The position numbers were made by a program, and so were the translations under genes. Source: Anaerolineae bacterium (GTDB taxonomy: Bacteria; Chloroflexota; Anaerolineae; Anaerolineales; Anaerolineaceae). Taken from it: 64,000 nucleotides of DNA. The notes beneath the pieces are model-generated. The model did no database searches. It was not told the origin of the DNA and saw only the letters and a list, made by a program, of their open reading frames with translations. Shown piece by piece: positions 43,891 through 53,826 of the stretch (the first letter of the stretch is position 1; every line of letters begins with the position of its first letter). Location of the stretch: assembly GCA_013178295.1 (NCBI GenBank), contig JABLWW010000006.1:152141-216140 (forward strand), in the 5' to 3' direction.

Positions 43891-45075
43891 ATGAGTGGAG
43901 CAGCAGTATTGGATACTGCGCCTAACGCTACAGCCCAAGGTCTTTTGGGCGATCCCGAGCTTTGGCATTGTATCCAGTGCGGCACGTGCAGTGGTATCTG
44001 CCCGTTTGGCTATTTGATGGATTTTCCGCCCAGTAAGATGATTGCAGCCTTACGTTCGGAGACCTATCAGAAGGTCATGGCTGCGGATACAGTTTGGATG
44101 TGCATTGCCTGTTCAGCCTGTACAACAGCTTGCCCGACTAAGATACCGATTACGGTCAATCTGATGTCGCGCACGAAGGAGGAGCTATTGCTGGAGGGTA
44201 ATATCCCGTCTGAGCTTCAGGCCGCTCTGGAAAACTCGCAACGTTACGGCAACCCGATGGGGGAATCGCCGCGTAAACGTACGCAGTGGATACAGGAGAC
44301 CGATCAAGTGCCCTTTATGGGTAAGGATACGCGCGAAGCGGATATTCTCTGGTTTGTGGGAGACTATCCTTCTTTTCATACGGGCGTTCAGCCGACGGCG
44401 CGCGCCTTTGCCCGTTTGCTTAATGCACTGGGGGTCAATTTTGCCATCTTGGGCAACGATGAGCAGAGCGATGGCGACTCGCAGCGCCTGGCAGGTGAGC
44501 GTGGTTTGTTTGAGATGCTGGCAGAAAAGAATGCCCGCGCTTTTGGCAAGTATACATTCAACATGATTGTAACCACCGATCCCCATGCGTATAACGCCTT
44601 TAAGAATGCCTATCCTGAGCTGGACATTCGTTACCCTGCTCAACATTACACGCAGTTTCTCGCTGAACGGCTTGAGCAGCTCAAGCCGCTGCTCAAGCGT
44701 GAACTGCAGGCAAAGGTTACCTATCATGACCCATGTTATCTGGGCAGGGTGAACGGTGTGTATGACGAGCCGCGCGCTCTGCTGAGCGCCATTCCTGGCA
44801 TAACGCTGGTGGAGATGGTACATAACCGTTCGACCAGCCTGTGCTGCGGTGGTGGAGGGGGGGGAATGTGGATGGACGGTTTTCAGTGGGAAAAAGCCGG
44901 CGTGCGCCTTTCGGAGTGGCGGGTGCGTGAAGCCGTGCGGGCGGGCGCCGATATTCTGGCAGTTGCCTGCCCCTATGAAAAGCCGCGCTTTGAGGATGCG
45001 ACCAAGACGGTCAAAGGGGCTGATAAACTGCTGGTGAAAGACCTCAGCGAGCTGTTGGCAGATGCGATGGAATAA
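43891..45075 (+). CDS. soluble HdrD-like Fe-S/CCG-domain oxidoreductase
   Basis: 394 residues. N-terminal HdrC-like part with two [4Fe-4S] sites: CIQCGTCSGICP (C27, C30, C33, C37) and CIACSACTTACP (C71, C74, C77, C81). The C-terminal HdrB-like part has one complete CCG motif (HDPCYLGR, SLCCGGGGGG, VACPYEKP). The first CCG unit is present in fold but lacks cysteines (WFVGDYPSFHTG). It would transfer electrons between HdrA or Etf and a disulfide, quinone or other acceptor. First gene of the operon, AGGAGG upstream. Confidence 0.85.
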   Translation: MSGAAVLDTAPNATAQGLLGDPELWHCIQCGTCSGICPFGYLMDFPPSKMIAALRSETYQKVMAADTVWMCIACSACTTACPTKIPITVNLMSRTKEELLLEGNIPSELQAALENSQRYGNPMGESPRKRTQWIQETDQVPFMGKDTREADILWFVGDYPSFHTGVQPTARAFARLLNALGVNFAILGNDEQSDGDSQRLAGERGLFEMLAEKNARAFGKYTFNMIVTTDPHAYNAFKNAYPELDIRYPAQHYTQFLAERLEQLKPLLKRELQAKVTYHDPCYLGRVNGVYDEPRALLSAIPGITLVEMVHNRSTSLCCGGGGGGMWMDGFQWEKAGVRLSEWRVREAVRAGADILAVACPYEKPRFEDATKTVKGADKLLVKDLSELLADAME

Positions 45076-45094
45076 TTGATAAGGAGTGATAGCC

Positions 45095-45859
45095 ATGAAG
45101 ATAGTTGTTCCCGTTCAACTTGTACCGGATCTGGTAGAGGAACTGGTTGTTGACAAAAGCGGAAAAGCGCTTGACTTAGATACGGTGCGCTGGATCATCA
45201 GTGAGCCGGATGATCATGCCATTGAGCAGGCAATTCTCATGAAAGAAAAAAGTGGCGGCGAGGTGATTATCCTGGCACCGGATTTTGAGGGTGTGGATGA
45301 TGTTCTTTTTGCTGCGGCTGCCAAAGGCGCTGACCGGCTGGTAAAGATCACAGGTGATTTTGAGAGCGGTCTCAATGCCCATGCACTGGCGCGCGCTTTG
45401 CAGCCATTGGTCAAGGATATGAACCCTGACTTGGTCTTGACCGGTGTGCAGACTCATAATGGTCTGGATGGTCCGATTGGCGCTCTTTTGGCGGAATACC
45501 TGCAAATGCCATATATTGGGTATGTTTCTGGTGTTTCCGTGCAGGGGAACAAGGCTTTGATCAGCAAAGATTACCCCGGCGGGCTGAAAGCCGAGATGGA
45601 GGTTTCCCTTCCGGCAGTGTTGGGGGTTTCTTCCGCCGAATCGGCGCCGCGCTATGTGCCTATTAGCAAAATACGCATGGTGATGAAGACCAGCAAGGTA
45701 GAAGAGCAAGATGCTGGTGACCTTGACCTGAGCGGGGCTGCTGTGGTTACCCGCATGTCGCCGCCTGAGAGCGCAGAGCGTGCTACCATGATCACCGGCA
45801 AGGTGGATGATGTGGCTGCCAAGATTGTTGCAATTATCCAAGAGCAGGGTTTGCTCTAA
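45095..45859 (+). CDS. etfB: electron transfer flavoprotein subunit beta
   Basis: 254 residues from the ATG at 45095, with AAGGAG eight bases upstream. It has the N-terminal IVVPVQLVPD, the GADRLVKI segment and DLVLTGVQTHNGLDGPIGALLA that contains the AMP or FAD-binding loop. It pairs with EtfA; whether it bifurcates cannot be decided by eye. Confidence 0.92.
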   Translation: MKIVVPVQLVPDLVEELVVDKSGKALDLDTVRWIISEPDDHAIEQAILMKEKSGGEVIILAPDFEGVDDVLFAAAAKGADRLVKITGDFESGLNAHALARALQPLVKDMNPDLVLTGVQTHNGLDGPIGALLAEYLQMPYIGYVSGVSVQGNKALISKDYPGGLKAEMEVSLPAVLGVSSAESAPRYVPISKIRMVMKTSKVEEQDAGDLDLSGAAVVTRMSPPESAERATMITGKVDDVAAKIVAIIQEQGLL

Positions 45860-45874
45860 TTGAGGAGGAATGAG

Positions 45875-46837
45875 ATGAACCAGGATATCTTTGTTCTTGT
45901 TGAACACCTGCGCGGGCAGGTTGCTGATATCACCTATGTTGCTCTGGCGCAGGCGCAGTCGCTGGCGGTGGAAACAGGCGGAAAGGTGATTGCCGTGCTG
46001 TTTGGCGGCAATGCTGTCGAACTGTCCAAAAATCTCGCTGCAGATATGGTGCTGCACGTCGAATCCCCAGTGCTGGCAGAATATACCTGTGATGCCTATG
46101 CCAGCGCCCTGACGGGGCTGATTAAGGAAAAATCGCCGCGGGCGGTTCTCATGGGAGATACCACCATGGGTGCAGAAGTGGCTGGAGTGCTTTCTGCGCG
46201 TTTGGGGATGCCCTTGATCAGCAATTGTGTCAGTATCAAAGGAGGAAAATTTAGCGCCAAGATTTGCGGCGGCAAGATGATGGTTGAGGGTGAATTGCCC
46301 GCCGAGCCTGTTTTGGTAGCGATGGTTCCTGGAGGTTTCAGGGTCGAGCAGGGTCAGGCAGCCAAAGCGCCTGAAATTAAGACGTCTCCCGTTCCTGATC
46401 TCAGCGGTGTGCGGGTTGCTTTTAAGCAGTATGTGGAACCGGAGGGCGGTGATATTGACATTACTACACAGAAGATTCTGGTGGGTGTTGGACGCGGTTT
46501 GCAGAATGGCGATAATCTTGAGCTGGCAGAGGAGCTGGCAGAGGCGCTTGGCGGTGCAGTTTGCGCCAGCCGCCCGGTAGTTGACCAGGGCTGGCTGCCG
46601 ACAACCCGTCTGGTGGGCAAGTCTGGCAAAGCGATTAAACCCAAGCTGTATCTTGCGCTGGGCATCAGCGGCGCGCCAGAACACACCGAAACGATCACTG
46701 GCAGCGAGATGATCATTGCCGTCAATACCGACCCCGCCGCGCCGATTTTCGATCTTGCCAAGTACGGCGCTGAAGTGGATATGCTTGATCTCATGCCGGC
46801 GCTCAGCGAGGCGGTGCGCAAGGCGAAAGGAGGCTAA
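45875..46837 (+). CDS. etfA: electron transfer flavoprotein subunit alpha
   Basis: 320 residues, ATG at 45875 after GAGGAGG. The C-terminal FAD domain is standard: GVGRGLQN, CASRPVVDQGWLP, KSGKAIKPKLYLALGISGA (first part), VNTDPAAPIFDLAKYG. Carries electrons between acyl-CoA-type dehydrogenases, the membrane oxidoreductase and the Hdr part. Confidence 0.95.
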   Translation: MNQDIFVLVEHLRGQVADITYVALAQAQSLAVETGGKVIAVLFGGNAVELSKNLAADMVLHVESPVLAEYTCDAYASALTGLIKEKSPRAVLMGDTTMGAEVAGVLSARLGMPLISNCVSIKGGKFSAKICGGKMMVEGELPAEPVLVAMVPGGFRVEQGQAAKAPEIKTSPVPDLSGVRVAFKQYVEPEGGDIDITTQKILVGVGRGLQNGDNLELAEELAEALGGAVCASRPVVDQGWLPTTRLVGKSGKAIKPKLYLALGISGAPEHTETITGSEMIIAVNTDPAAPIFDLAKYGAEVDMLDLMPALSEAVRKAKGG

Positions 46838-48859
46838 ATGCCGATACGGATTGATTTCTGGGGCATTCCCTGGGAATGGGCGCACCTTCTGATTTATGTA
46901 ACCGTAATTGGTGCTGGTGTTGTGATGTTGGTGCGCTTTTATCTTCAGGCGCGCTTGTGGTGGAAAGCGGGTCAGGTCAAGCTGTGTTGGGATAGACCGT
47001 TGCTGCGTCTGTGGCGTGTGATACAGTATGCAGGTATTCAGACAAGGGTGTTGGAGCAAAAATACCCGGGTGTCATGCACATTGCGATTGCCGGTTCCTT
47101 TTTCATCTTTTTTCTGGGGACGGCTTTTGCTGTTTTGAATACCCGCATATACGAACCCATCTTTAAAGACGTCTTTCTCAAGGGTGGCATTTATCTTTTC
47201 TATGAGGTTGTGCTCGATTTGTTTGTGCCGGTGTTTCTGCTGGGTTTTGCCCTTGCCGGATACCGACGCTGGGTTGTCAAACCCAAACGTCTTACCCTGG
47301 AGCCAAAATTTACCTGGATGTTGCTCCTGTTGCTTGCGATCGTGGTTACCGGGACGCTGGTCGAAGCCTACCGACTGGCATTGCAGAAGCCCGAATGGGC
47401 GCCCTGGTCGCCGGTGGGGTATCTCATCTCACTGCTTTTGCCCAGCGGAAGCGCCGCCGAAGCCGGTCTGTATCAAGTGTATTATTTCCTCTATGGCTTT
47501 CATCCCCTTCTGGTGGTGGTGGCGTTCATCCTGCTTCCCAGCACGCCGCTATTGCACATCTTTACCACGCCGATCAATATTTTCTTTTCGGACCCGGCAC
47601 GTCCAGTCGGGCAGCTGGCAGCCATTCCCGCAGATAAAGAGGGGATTCCCATTTACAGCCGCACATTGTGTAACCTAACCTGGAGTCAATTGTTGAATGG
47701 CGATGCCTGCACCGAGTGCGGGCGCTGTCAGGAGGCATGCCCGGCGTATGCTGCCGGTCAGCCGCTCAATCCCAAACAGGTGATCCTGGGGGTGCGCAAT
47801 GTTCTCCATCGTGATGGCCCCGCATTGGATTGCAGTCAGCCGGATAAAGTCCATGAGCTGGTTGGCGAAACCGGTCTGACCGAGGAAGTCCTTTGGTCCT
47901 GCACCTCATGTGGCGCTTGCGTTGCCGAGTGTCCGGTGTTGATTGAGCATATTGGCACCATCGTTGACCTGCGGCGTTATCTGGTCAGCGAGGGGCGGCT
48001 GGACGCCATGGCGCAGGATGCCCTTAACAATCTGGGACGTTATGGGAACTCGTTTGGGCAGTCCGAACGGGCACGCGCCAAATGGGCGCAAGCCTTTGAA
48101 CCGAAGATCAAGGATGCGCGCAAAGAACCTGTTGAATATCTGTGGTTTGTCGGCGATTATGCTTCCTACAACCCGGCTCTGACTGATATTACTGCTAAGA
48201 CGGCAGAAGTTTTCCAGCAAGCGGGTGTGGATTTTGGTATTCTCTATGAGGGTGAACGCAATGCGGGTAACGATGTGCGTCGTGTGGGCGAGGAAGGTCT
48301 GTTTGAGATGCTGGTGGAGAAGAACAGCATGGCTTTTGCCAAGAGTGAGTTCAAAGCAATTGTTACTACAGACCCGCATTCGTATAATACGCTCAAGAAC
48401 GAATATCCTGCAGATGCAGTTGGCGGGCGCCCTGTGCTTCACTACGCCGAATTGCTGGATCAACTGATTGCCTCTGGCAAACTCAGGCTTACCAAAAAAC
48501 TGGGGTATAAAGTGACTTATCATGACCCCTGTTATCTTGGGCGTTATAACAACGTATATGACGCTCCGCGGCGGGTCATTCAGGCAACGGGCTGTGAGAT
48601 TGTGGAGATGCCGCGCTGCCGCAAACATGCATTGTGCTGCGGCGCTGGCGGCGGGCGTATTTGGATGGAGGAAGGGGAGATGAAAGAGCGCCCCAGCGAG
48701 TCGCGCATCAAAGAAGCTGTGGCGCTGGAAGGTGTTCAGGTCTTTGTGGTTGCCTGCCCGAAGGATACGACCATGTACCGCGACGCGGTCAAAACAACTG
48801 GACATGAAGACCGTCTGGTGGTTAAAGATTTGATCGAACTGGTATACGAAGCCTTGTAA
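46838..48859 (+). CDS. membrane-bound Fe-S oxidoreductase, ETF:menaquinone oxidoreductase type (EMO, DUF224)
   Basis: 673 residues. The N-terminal half has about six helices (NarI-like b-type cytochrome fold). The C-terminal half has two [4Fe-4S] sites (CTECGRCQEACP, CTSCGACVAECP) and a CCG motif (HDPCYLGR, ALCCGAGGG, VACPKDTT). This is the arrangement of proteins that link EtfAB to menaquinone in syntrophic fatty-acid oxidisers. Its ATG follows the etfA stop directly. It is a membrane paralogue of the operon's first gene. Confidence 0.88.
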   Translation: MPIRIDFWGIPWEWAHLLIYVTVIGAGVVMLVRFYLQARLWWKAGQVKLCWDRPLLRLWRVIQYAGIQTRVLEQKYPGVMHIAIAGSFFIFFLGTAFAVLNTRIYEPIFKDVFLKGGIYLFYEVVLDLFVPVFLLGFALAGYRRWVVKPKRLTLEPKFTWMLLLLLAIVVTGTLVEAYRLALQKPEWAPWSPVGYLISLLLPSGSAAEAGLYQVYYFLYGFHPLLVVVAFILLPSTPLLHIFTTPINIFFSDPARPVGQLAAIPADKEGIPIYSRTLCNLTWSQLLNGDACTECGRCQEACPAYAAGQPLNPKQVILGVRNVLHRDGPALDCSQPDKVHELVGETGLTEEVLWSCTSCGACVAECPVLIEHIGTIVDLRRYLVSEGRLDAMAQDALNNLGRYGNSFGQSERARAKWAQAFEPKIKDARKEPVEYLWFVGDYASYNPALTDITAKTAEVFQQAGVDFGILYEGERNAGNDVRRVGEEGLFEMLVEKNSMAFAKSEFKAIVTTDPHSYNTLKNEYPADAVGGRPVLHYAELLDQLIASGKLRLTKKLGYKVTYHDPCYLGRYNNVYDAPRRVIQATGCEIVEMPRCRKHALCCGAGGGRIWMEEGEMKERPSESRIKEAVALEGVQVFVVACPKDTTMYRDAVKTTGHEDRLVVKDLIELVYEAL

Positions 48860-48887
48860 TGGTTTGCAAAACGACAAGAGGAGAACG

Positions 48888-50873
48888 ATGAGCGAAAAAA
48901 TCGGAGTATATATTTGCCACTGCGGCAGCAATATCGCTGGTATGGTGGATGTGGAAGAGGTTGCCCGCTGGGCAAAAGAAACCTTCCCAGAGGTCGCCAT
49001 CAGCCGAGATTATAAGTTCATGTGTTCCAGCCCTGGACAGGAATTGATTGAGAATGACATCAAGGAACATGGGTTAACGCGTGTGGTGGTGGCGGCTTGC
49101 TCACCACATCTGCATGAACCGACTTTTCGAGGCGCCTGTCAGCGGGCTGGGTTAAACCCGTTTCTGTTTGAGATGGCTTCCATTCGTGAGCAGGTGTCCT
49201 GGGTCAGTACTGACCGCAAGATTGCCACGCAGAAGTCGAAGGCATTGGTGGAAGGTGCCATCCGCCGCGTGGTCTATCATGAACCGCTGGAGCCGATCGC
49301 GGTGGATATTCATCCGGATGTGTTGATTGTAGGGGGAGGTGTCACGGGTATCCAGGCGGCTCTGGAGATTGCCGACAGCGGCTATCACGTTTATCTGGTG
49401 GAACGGGAGCCTTCGATTGGCGGACACATGGCGCAGTTTGATAAGACCTTTCCCACGCTCGACTGTTCCGCCTGTATCCTGACGCCAAAGATGTACTCTG
49501 CTGGCACGCATCCCAACATCACCTTGCTTTCTTACAGCGAAGTGGAAAAAGTGGATGGCTATGTGGGAAACTTCACCGTTCGCATCCGCAAGCGGGCGCG
49601 CAAGATCAACGAGGAATTGTGCACGGGCTGTCTGTTATGTCAGGAAAAATGCCCCAAGAAAATCGTGGACGATGTCTTTGAGGTGGGTATGGCGAAGCGA
49701 AAGGCGGTGTATGTGCCTTTTCCGCAGGCGGTGCCAAAGTATCCCGTCATTGATACCGAAAACTGTCTCTATTTCCAGAAAGGCGCCTGCCGTTTATGTG
49801 AAAAGGTTTGCCCGACGAACGCCATTGATTTTGCCCAAGAGGATGAGATCCTCACCGTTCAGGTGGGGAATATTATTCTGGCGACCGGTTATGACCTTTT
49901 TGACTGCAAGCGCATTCCCCAGTATGGTTACGGTGTTCTGGATAATGTGATTACCAGTCTGGAGTTTGAGCGTTTGACCAATGCCTCAGGCCCGACGGGC
50001 GGCAAGGTGCTGCTCAAAGATGGGCGCGTGCCGGAGAGCATTGGCATCATTCACTGCGTTGGCAGCCGCGATGAGAACTACAACATCTATTGTTCTTCAA
50101 TTTGCTGTATGCAGTCCTTGAAGTTTGCGCATTTGGCGCACGAAAAAACTGGCGCAAAGGTGTATAACTTTTACATTGATATCCGCACTCCAGCAAAATC
50201 GTATGAGGAGTTTTACCGCCGCATCCAGGAGGAGGGCACATTCTTTGTGCGCGGCAAGGTGGGCGAGGTGACCGACTTTGCCCGCACGCCGGAAGAGGAA
50301 GGCAAGCTCATTGTGCAGGTCTATGATACGCTGGCAGGTATCCAGCGCCGTATTCCGGTGGATATGGTCATCCTATCGGCGGGTCTTGAGCCGCGCCGGG
50401 ATGCCAAAGAGGTCGGCAAACTGTTTGGTATTTCCTGCAGTGCAGATGGTTGGTTAATTGAGCGGCATCCTAAGCTCGACCCGGTGGCAACCATGACCGA
50501 AGGCGTGTATATTGCCGGTTGCGCTCAGGGCCCCAAAGATATTCCAGCCTGTGTTTCTCAGGGCGCGGCAGCGGCGGCGCGGGTGGTCGGCCGTATTCAG
50601 CAAAAGTCCATCCTGCTCGAACCGGTGCGCGCCAGTGTGGTCGAGGAACAGTGTTCTGGTTGCCGGATTTGTAATGATCTTTGCCCCTTCAACGCCATTA
50701 CGTTCGATGAGGAAAAGAATGTCAGCGTGATTAACCCGGCACTCTGTCAGGGCTGCGGCACCTGCGTGGCGGCTTGTCCGGCGGGAGCAATTGTGGGCAC
50801 GCACTTCAGCAATCAGCAGATTATGGCGCAAATTGAAGGGCTGCTCGATTTGGCTTTCGAGCCAAGCGAATAG
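48888..50873 (+). CDS. hdrA: HdrA-like electron-bifurcating FAD/Fe-S protein
   Basis: 661 residues from the ATG at 48888 (AAGAGGAG upstream). It has VYICHCGSNI at the N-terminus, FAD motif VLIVGGGVTGIQAALEIA, the HdrA cysteine segment TLDCSACILTPKM, and four Cys-rich ferredoxin motifs (CTGCLLCQEKC, CRLCEKVC, CSGCRICNDLC, CQGCGTCVAAC). In methanogens HdrA holds the bifurcating flavin between Mvh and HdrBC. Confidence 0.94.
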   Translation: MSEKIGVYICHCGSNIAGMVDVEEVARWAKETFPEVAISRDYKFMCSSPGQELIENDIKEHGLTRVVVAACSPHLHEPTFRGACQRAGLNPFLFEMASIREQVSWVSTDRKIATQKSKALVEGAIRRVVYHEPLEPIAVDIHPDVLIVGGGVTGIQAALEIADSGYHVYLVEREPSIGGHMAQFDKTFPTLDCSACILTPKMYSAGTHPNITLLSYSEVEKVDGYVGNFTVRIRKRARKINEELCTGCLLCQEKCPKKIVDDVFEVGMAKRKAVYVPFPQAVPKYPVIDTENCLYFQKGACRLCEKVCPTNAIDFAQEDEILTVQVGNIILATGYDLFDCKRIPQYGYGVLDNVITSLEFERLTNASGPTGGKVLLKDGRVPESIGIIHCVGSRDENYNIYCSSICCMQSLKFAHLAHEKTGAKVYNFYIDIRTPAKSYEEFYRRIQEEGTFFVRGKVGEVTDFARTPEEEGKLIVQVYDTLAGIQRRIPVDMVILSAGLEPRRDAKEVGKLFGISCSADGWLIERHPKLDPVATMTEGVYIAGCAQGPKDIPACVSQGAAAAARVVGRIQQKSILLEPVRASVVEEQCSGCRICNDLCPFNAITFDEEKNVSVINPALCQGCGTCVAACPAGAIVGTHFSNQQIMAQIEGLLDLAFEPSE

Positions 50874-50894
50874 GCATGGCGTGGAGGTAAATGA

Positions 50895-51356
50895 ATGTCA
50901 GAAAAGACAACGTTTGAACCCGTGATTGTTGGTTTTACCTGTAACTGGTGTTCTTACCGGGCGGCGGATGCGGCTGGGATGGGGCGTATGAAGTACGCTC
51001 CCAATGTGCGGCTGATCCGCGTGATGTGTTCCGGGCGTATTGATCCGCAGTTTGTTCTCAAGGCGTTTGCCGAGGGAGCGGATGGGGTCATGATCACCGG
51101 TTGTCACCCTGGCGACTGTCATTATATTGACCAGAATTATAAGACGATGCGCCGCTACGAGTTGCTGCGCCGCACGCTGGTGCAAATGGGATTGGAACCG
51201 GAGCGTCTTCGCCTGGTGTGGGCAAGTGCTGCCGAGGGGCAGATTTTGGCGGATGAGATTAACGATTTTGTAGAGACAGTACGCGCCCTTGGCCCGCTGA
51301 ATTGGCCCAAGTGGGAAAAGGAAGAGACACGCCAGCTTATCGAGGAGGCAGTATGA
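50895..51356 (+). CDS. mvhD: MvhD-like [2Fe-2S] adaptor
   Basis: 153 residues, ATG at 50895 after GGAGG. It has TCNWCSYRAADAAGMGR, VMCSGRID and TGCHPGDCHY, the cysteine motifs of MvhD/FlpD. Connects the hydrogenase small subunit to HdrA. Confidence 0.93.
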   Translation: MSEKTTFEPVIVGFTCNWCSYRAADAAGMGRMKYAPNVRLIRVMCSGRIDPQFVLKAFAEGADGVMITGCHPGDCHYIDQNYKTMRRYELLRRTLVQMGLEPERLRLVWASAAEGQILADEINDFVETVRALGPLNWPKWEKEETRQLIEEAV

Positions 51357-52345
51357 GCGCAAACGGCAAACCGAAATTTGCAATGTATTGGGCAGCCGCC
51401 TGCGGCGGTTGTGAAATTGCCACCCTCAACATCCATGAGAAAGTGCTGGATTTTGATGCCAACTTTGAGCCGGTCTTTTGGCCGGTAGCAATGGATGGCA
51501 AAGTCAAGGATGTTGAAGCGCTGGAAGACAATGCCATTCTGCTTACGCTCTTCAATGGTGGTATACGCAATGATGAGAACGAGGAAATGGCGCATCTGTT
51601 GCGGCGCAAGTCTCAGATTCTGGTGGCTTTTGGCTCCTGCGCCTGTGAGGGAGGGATTCCGGGACTGGCAAACCTCAGTTCGCTGGACTCACTGTTTGAA
51701 ACGGCCTACGACACGCTAAGCACCGATAACCCCGAAAACCTTCGCCCGTCCCCTGTTTATGAGGCGCCGGAGGGTGAGTTACACATCCCCCGTCTGTATA
51801 AGGTACTCAAGACGCTGGATCAGGTGGTGCCGGTGGATTACTACATGCCCGGCTGCCCGCCCGAATCGCATCAGATCGCGGCGGTGATTGATCTGGTCAT
51901 TCAAGTGTTGCAGGGCAAAGCACAGTTGCCGCCTAAGGGCAGTGTCATTGGCGCTGGCGTTTCTACTTGTTGTGACGAGTGTGATCGCAAACGCAACGTA
52001 AAGAAGATCAGCAAGTTTGTCCGCATTCAGGATGTCAAAGAAATTGATCCTGAACTGTGTCTTCTGGAACAAGGCATTCCTTGCAATGGGCCCGCCACGC
52101 GCAGCGGGTGCGGGGCGCTTTGTCCTGCGGCGGGCGCGCAGTGCATTGGCTGTTATGGTCCGGCGGAGGGTGTCGTTGATTTTGGCGCCCGTCTGATGAC
52201 CGCTTTCGCTTCGGTCATTGATTCCAAAGACCCGCAGGAAATCAGCCGTATTCTGGATGGCATTGTTGATCCTGCCGGGCAGTTTTACCGCTTCAATCTG
52301 GCAGGCTCGCTGCTGCGCGCTGGCAAACCGGCATGGAAGTGGTAA
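51353..52345 (+). CDS. mvhG: group 3 [NiFe] hydrogenase small subunit (MvhG-like)
   Basis: 330 residues. ATG at 51353 overlaps the mvhD stop (ATGA). Proximal cluster CGGC (C17, C20), FGSCACEGG and PGCPPES. The C-terminus adds more cysteine motifs (CCDECDRKR, CGALCPAAGAQCIGCYGP) for medial and distal clusters. Confidence 0.93.
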   Translation: MSANGKPKFAMYWAAACGGCEIATLNIHEKVLDFDANFEPVFWPVAMDGKVKDVEALEDNAILLTLFNGGIRNDENEEMAHLLRRKSQILVAFGSCACEGGIPGLANLSSLDSLFETAYDTLSTDNPENLRPSPVYEAPEGELHIPRLYKVLKTLDQVVPVDYYMPGCPPESHQIAAVIDLVIQVLQGKAQLPPKGSVIGAGVSTCCDECDRKRNVKKISKFVRIQDVKEIDPELCLLEQGIPCNGPATRSGCGALCPAAGAQCIGCYGPAEGVVDFGARLMTAFASVIDSKDPQEISRILDGIVDPAGQFYRFNLAGSLLRAGKPAWKW

Positions 52346-52358
52346 AGGAGAGGTGAAG

Positions 52359-53825
52359 ATGAAACAACGTATTTCCATTGACCCCATCACCCGTCTGGAA
52401 GGGCATGGCAAGATCGAGATATTTCTGGACGAAGCCGGTAATGTGGCGAATGCTTATCTGCTGATCCCCGAACTGCGCGGGTTTGAGCGCTTTTGTGTTG
52501 GACGCCCCATCGAGGAGATGGCTTTGCTGACCAACCGCATTTGCGGCGTGTGCCCTGAAGCACATCACATGGCGGCAGCCAAGGCAGCAGATGCTGTTTA
52601 TCATGTTGACCCGCCCCCTGCGGCAAAAAAGCTGCGCGAATTACTGTACAGCGCGTTCTATTTTACCGACCACACCACCCACTTCTATGCTCTGGCGGGT
52701 CCGGACTTTGTCATGGGACCCGATGCGCCTGTAGCCGAGCGTAACATCCTCGGTGTGATTCACAAAGTCGGCTTAGAGATCGGCGGGAAGGTGATCCAGG
52801 CGCGCAAGTACGGACATGCGGTGGTTGAGATCATCGGCGGGCGCAAGGTGCACCCCTGCACGTCCATTCCGGGCGGTCTGACAAAAGGGATTACCGAGGA
52901 ACAGCGTCAGGAAATCGAGAAGATGGGACGCTGGGCAATCGAGTTTGCACAGTTCTCGCTTAAGCTTTTTGCGGATATGGTTTTGGGCAATAAGACGTAT
53001 TTAGACCTGATCCTCGGGGATATTTATACCCACAAGACCTATTACATCGGCACGGTGGATGAGAACAACAAGGTCAATTTCTATGACGGTAAGGTGAGTG
53101 TGGTTGACCCGGAGGGCAAGCGCTTGGGCAAATATGCCGCCCACGAGTATACCGACTGGATCGCGGAGCATGTGGAGCCTTGGACGTATCTCAAGTTCCC
53201 CTATCTTAAGCAAATCGGCTGGAAGGGATTTGTGGACGGCAAGGATTCGGGGGTATATTGCGCCACACCGCTGGCGCGCCTCAACGCCTCGGACGGCATG
53301 GCAACGCCGCTGGCGCAGGAGGAATATGAGAAGTTTTATCAAACGCTGGGCGGCAAGCCGGTTCATCAGCGGCTGGCGACACACTGGGCGCGCCTGATCG
53401 AGCTGCTCTATGCTGCCGAACGCTGGGTGGAGTTAGCAACTGACCCCGAGATCACATCTGATAACTTCCATACCGTCCCGACCGAAAAGCCCACCGAAGG
53501 CGTTGGCATTGTTGAAGCTCCGCGCGGCACGCTGACCCATCATTATTGGACGGATGAGCGCGGCGTGGTGACCAAAGCCAATCTGATTGTGGGCACTACG
53601 AACAATTACGCCCCGATTTCTATGTCCATCAAAAAGGCGGCGCAAAACTTTATCAAACAGGGCGTTACCGTTACCGAGGGACTGCTCAACCGTGTTGAGA
53701 TGGCTTTCCGTCTGTATGATCCCTGCTTTGGCTGCGCCACCCACTCCCTGCCTGGGCAAATGCCGATGATCGTTACCATCCGCAATGCGCAGGGCGAGGT
53801 GGTGGACACAATCCGGCGCGATTGA
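52359..53825 (+). CDS. mvhA: group 3 [NiFe] hydrogenase large subunit (MvhA-like)
   Basis: 488 residues, ATG at 52359 with AAAGGAG upstream. Ni-Fe ligands RICGVC (C62, C65) and DPCFGC (C456, C459). The motif ends ATH462 with a 26-residue tail, so maturation should cut after His462. All four metal cysteines are normal; none is selenocysteine. Confidence 0.95.
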   Translation: MKQRISIDPITRLEGHGKIEIFLDEAGNVANAYLLIPELRGFERFCVGRPIEEMALLTNRICGVCPEAHHMAAAKAADAVYHVDPPPAAKKLRELLYSAFYFTDHTTHFYALAGPDFVMGPDAPVAERNILGVIHKVGLEIGGKVIQARKYGHAVVEIIGGRKVHPCTSIPGGLTKGITEEQRQEIEKMGRWAIEFAQFSLKLFADMVLGNKTYLDLILGDIYTHKTYYIGTVDENNKVNFYDGKVSVVDPEGKRLGKYAAHEYTDWIAEHVEPWTYLKFPYLKQIGWKGFVDGKDSGVYCATPLARLNASDGMATPLAQEEYEKFYQTLGGKPVHQRLATHWARLIELLYAAERWVELATDPEITSDNFHTVPTEKPTEGVGIVEAPRGTLTHHYWTDERGVVTKANLIVGTTNNYAPISMSIKKAAQNFIKQGVTVTEGLLNRVEMAFRLYDPCFGCATHSLPGQMPMIVTIRNAQGEVVDTIRRD

Positions 53826-53826
53826 A

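Noticed and set aside
45176-47080. 634-codon open frame on the minus strand
   Set aside because: Antisense shadow of etfB, etfA and the EMO gene; the translation is rich in His, Arg and Gln without any domain, while the plus strand has full flavoprotein motifs.
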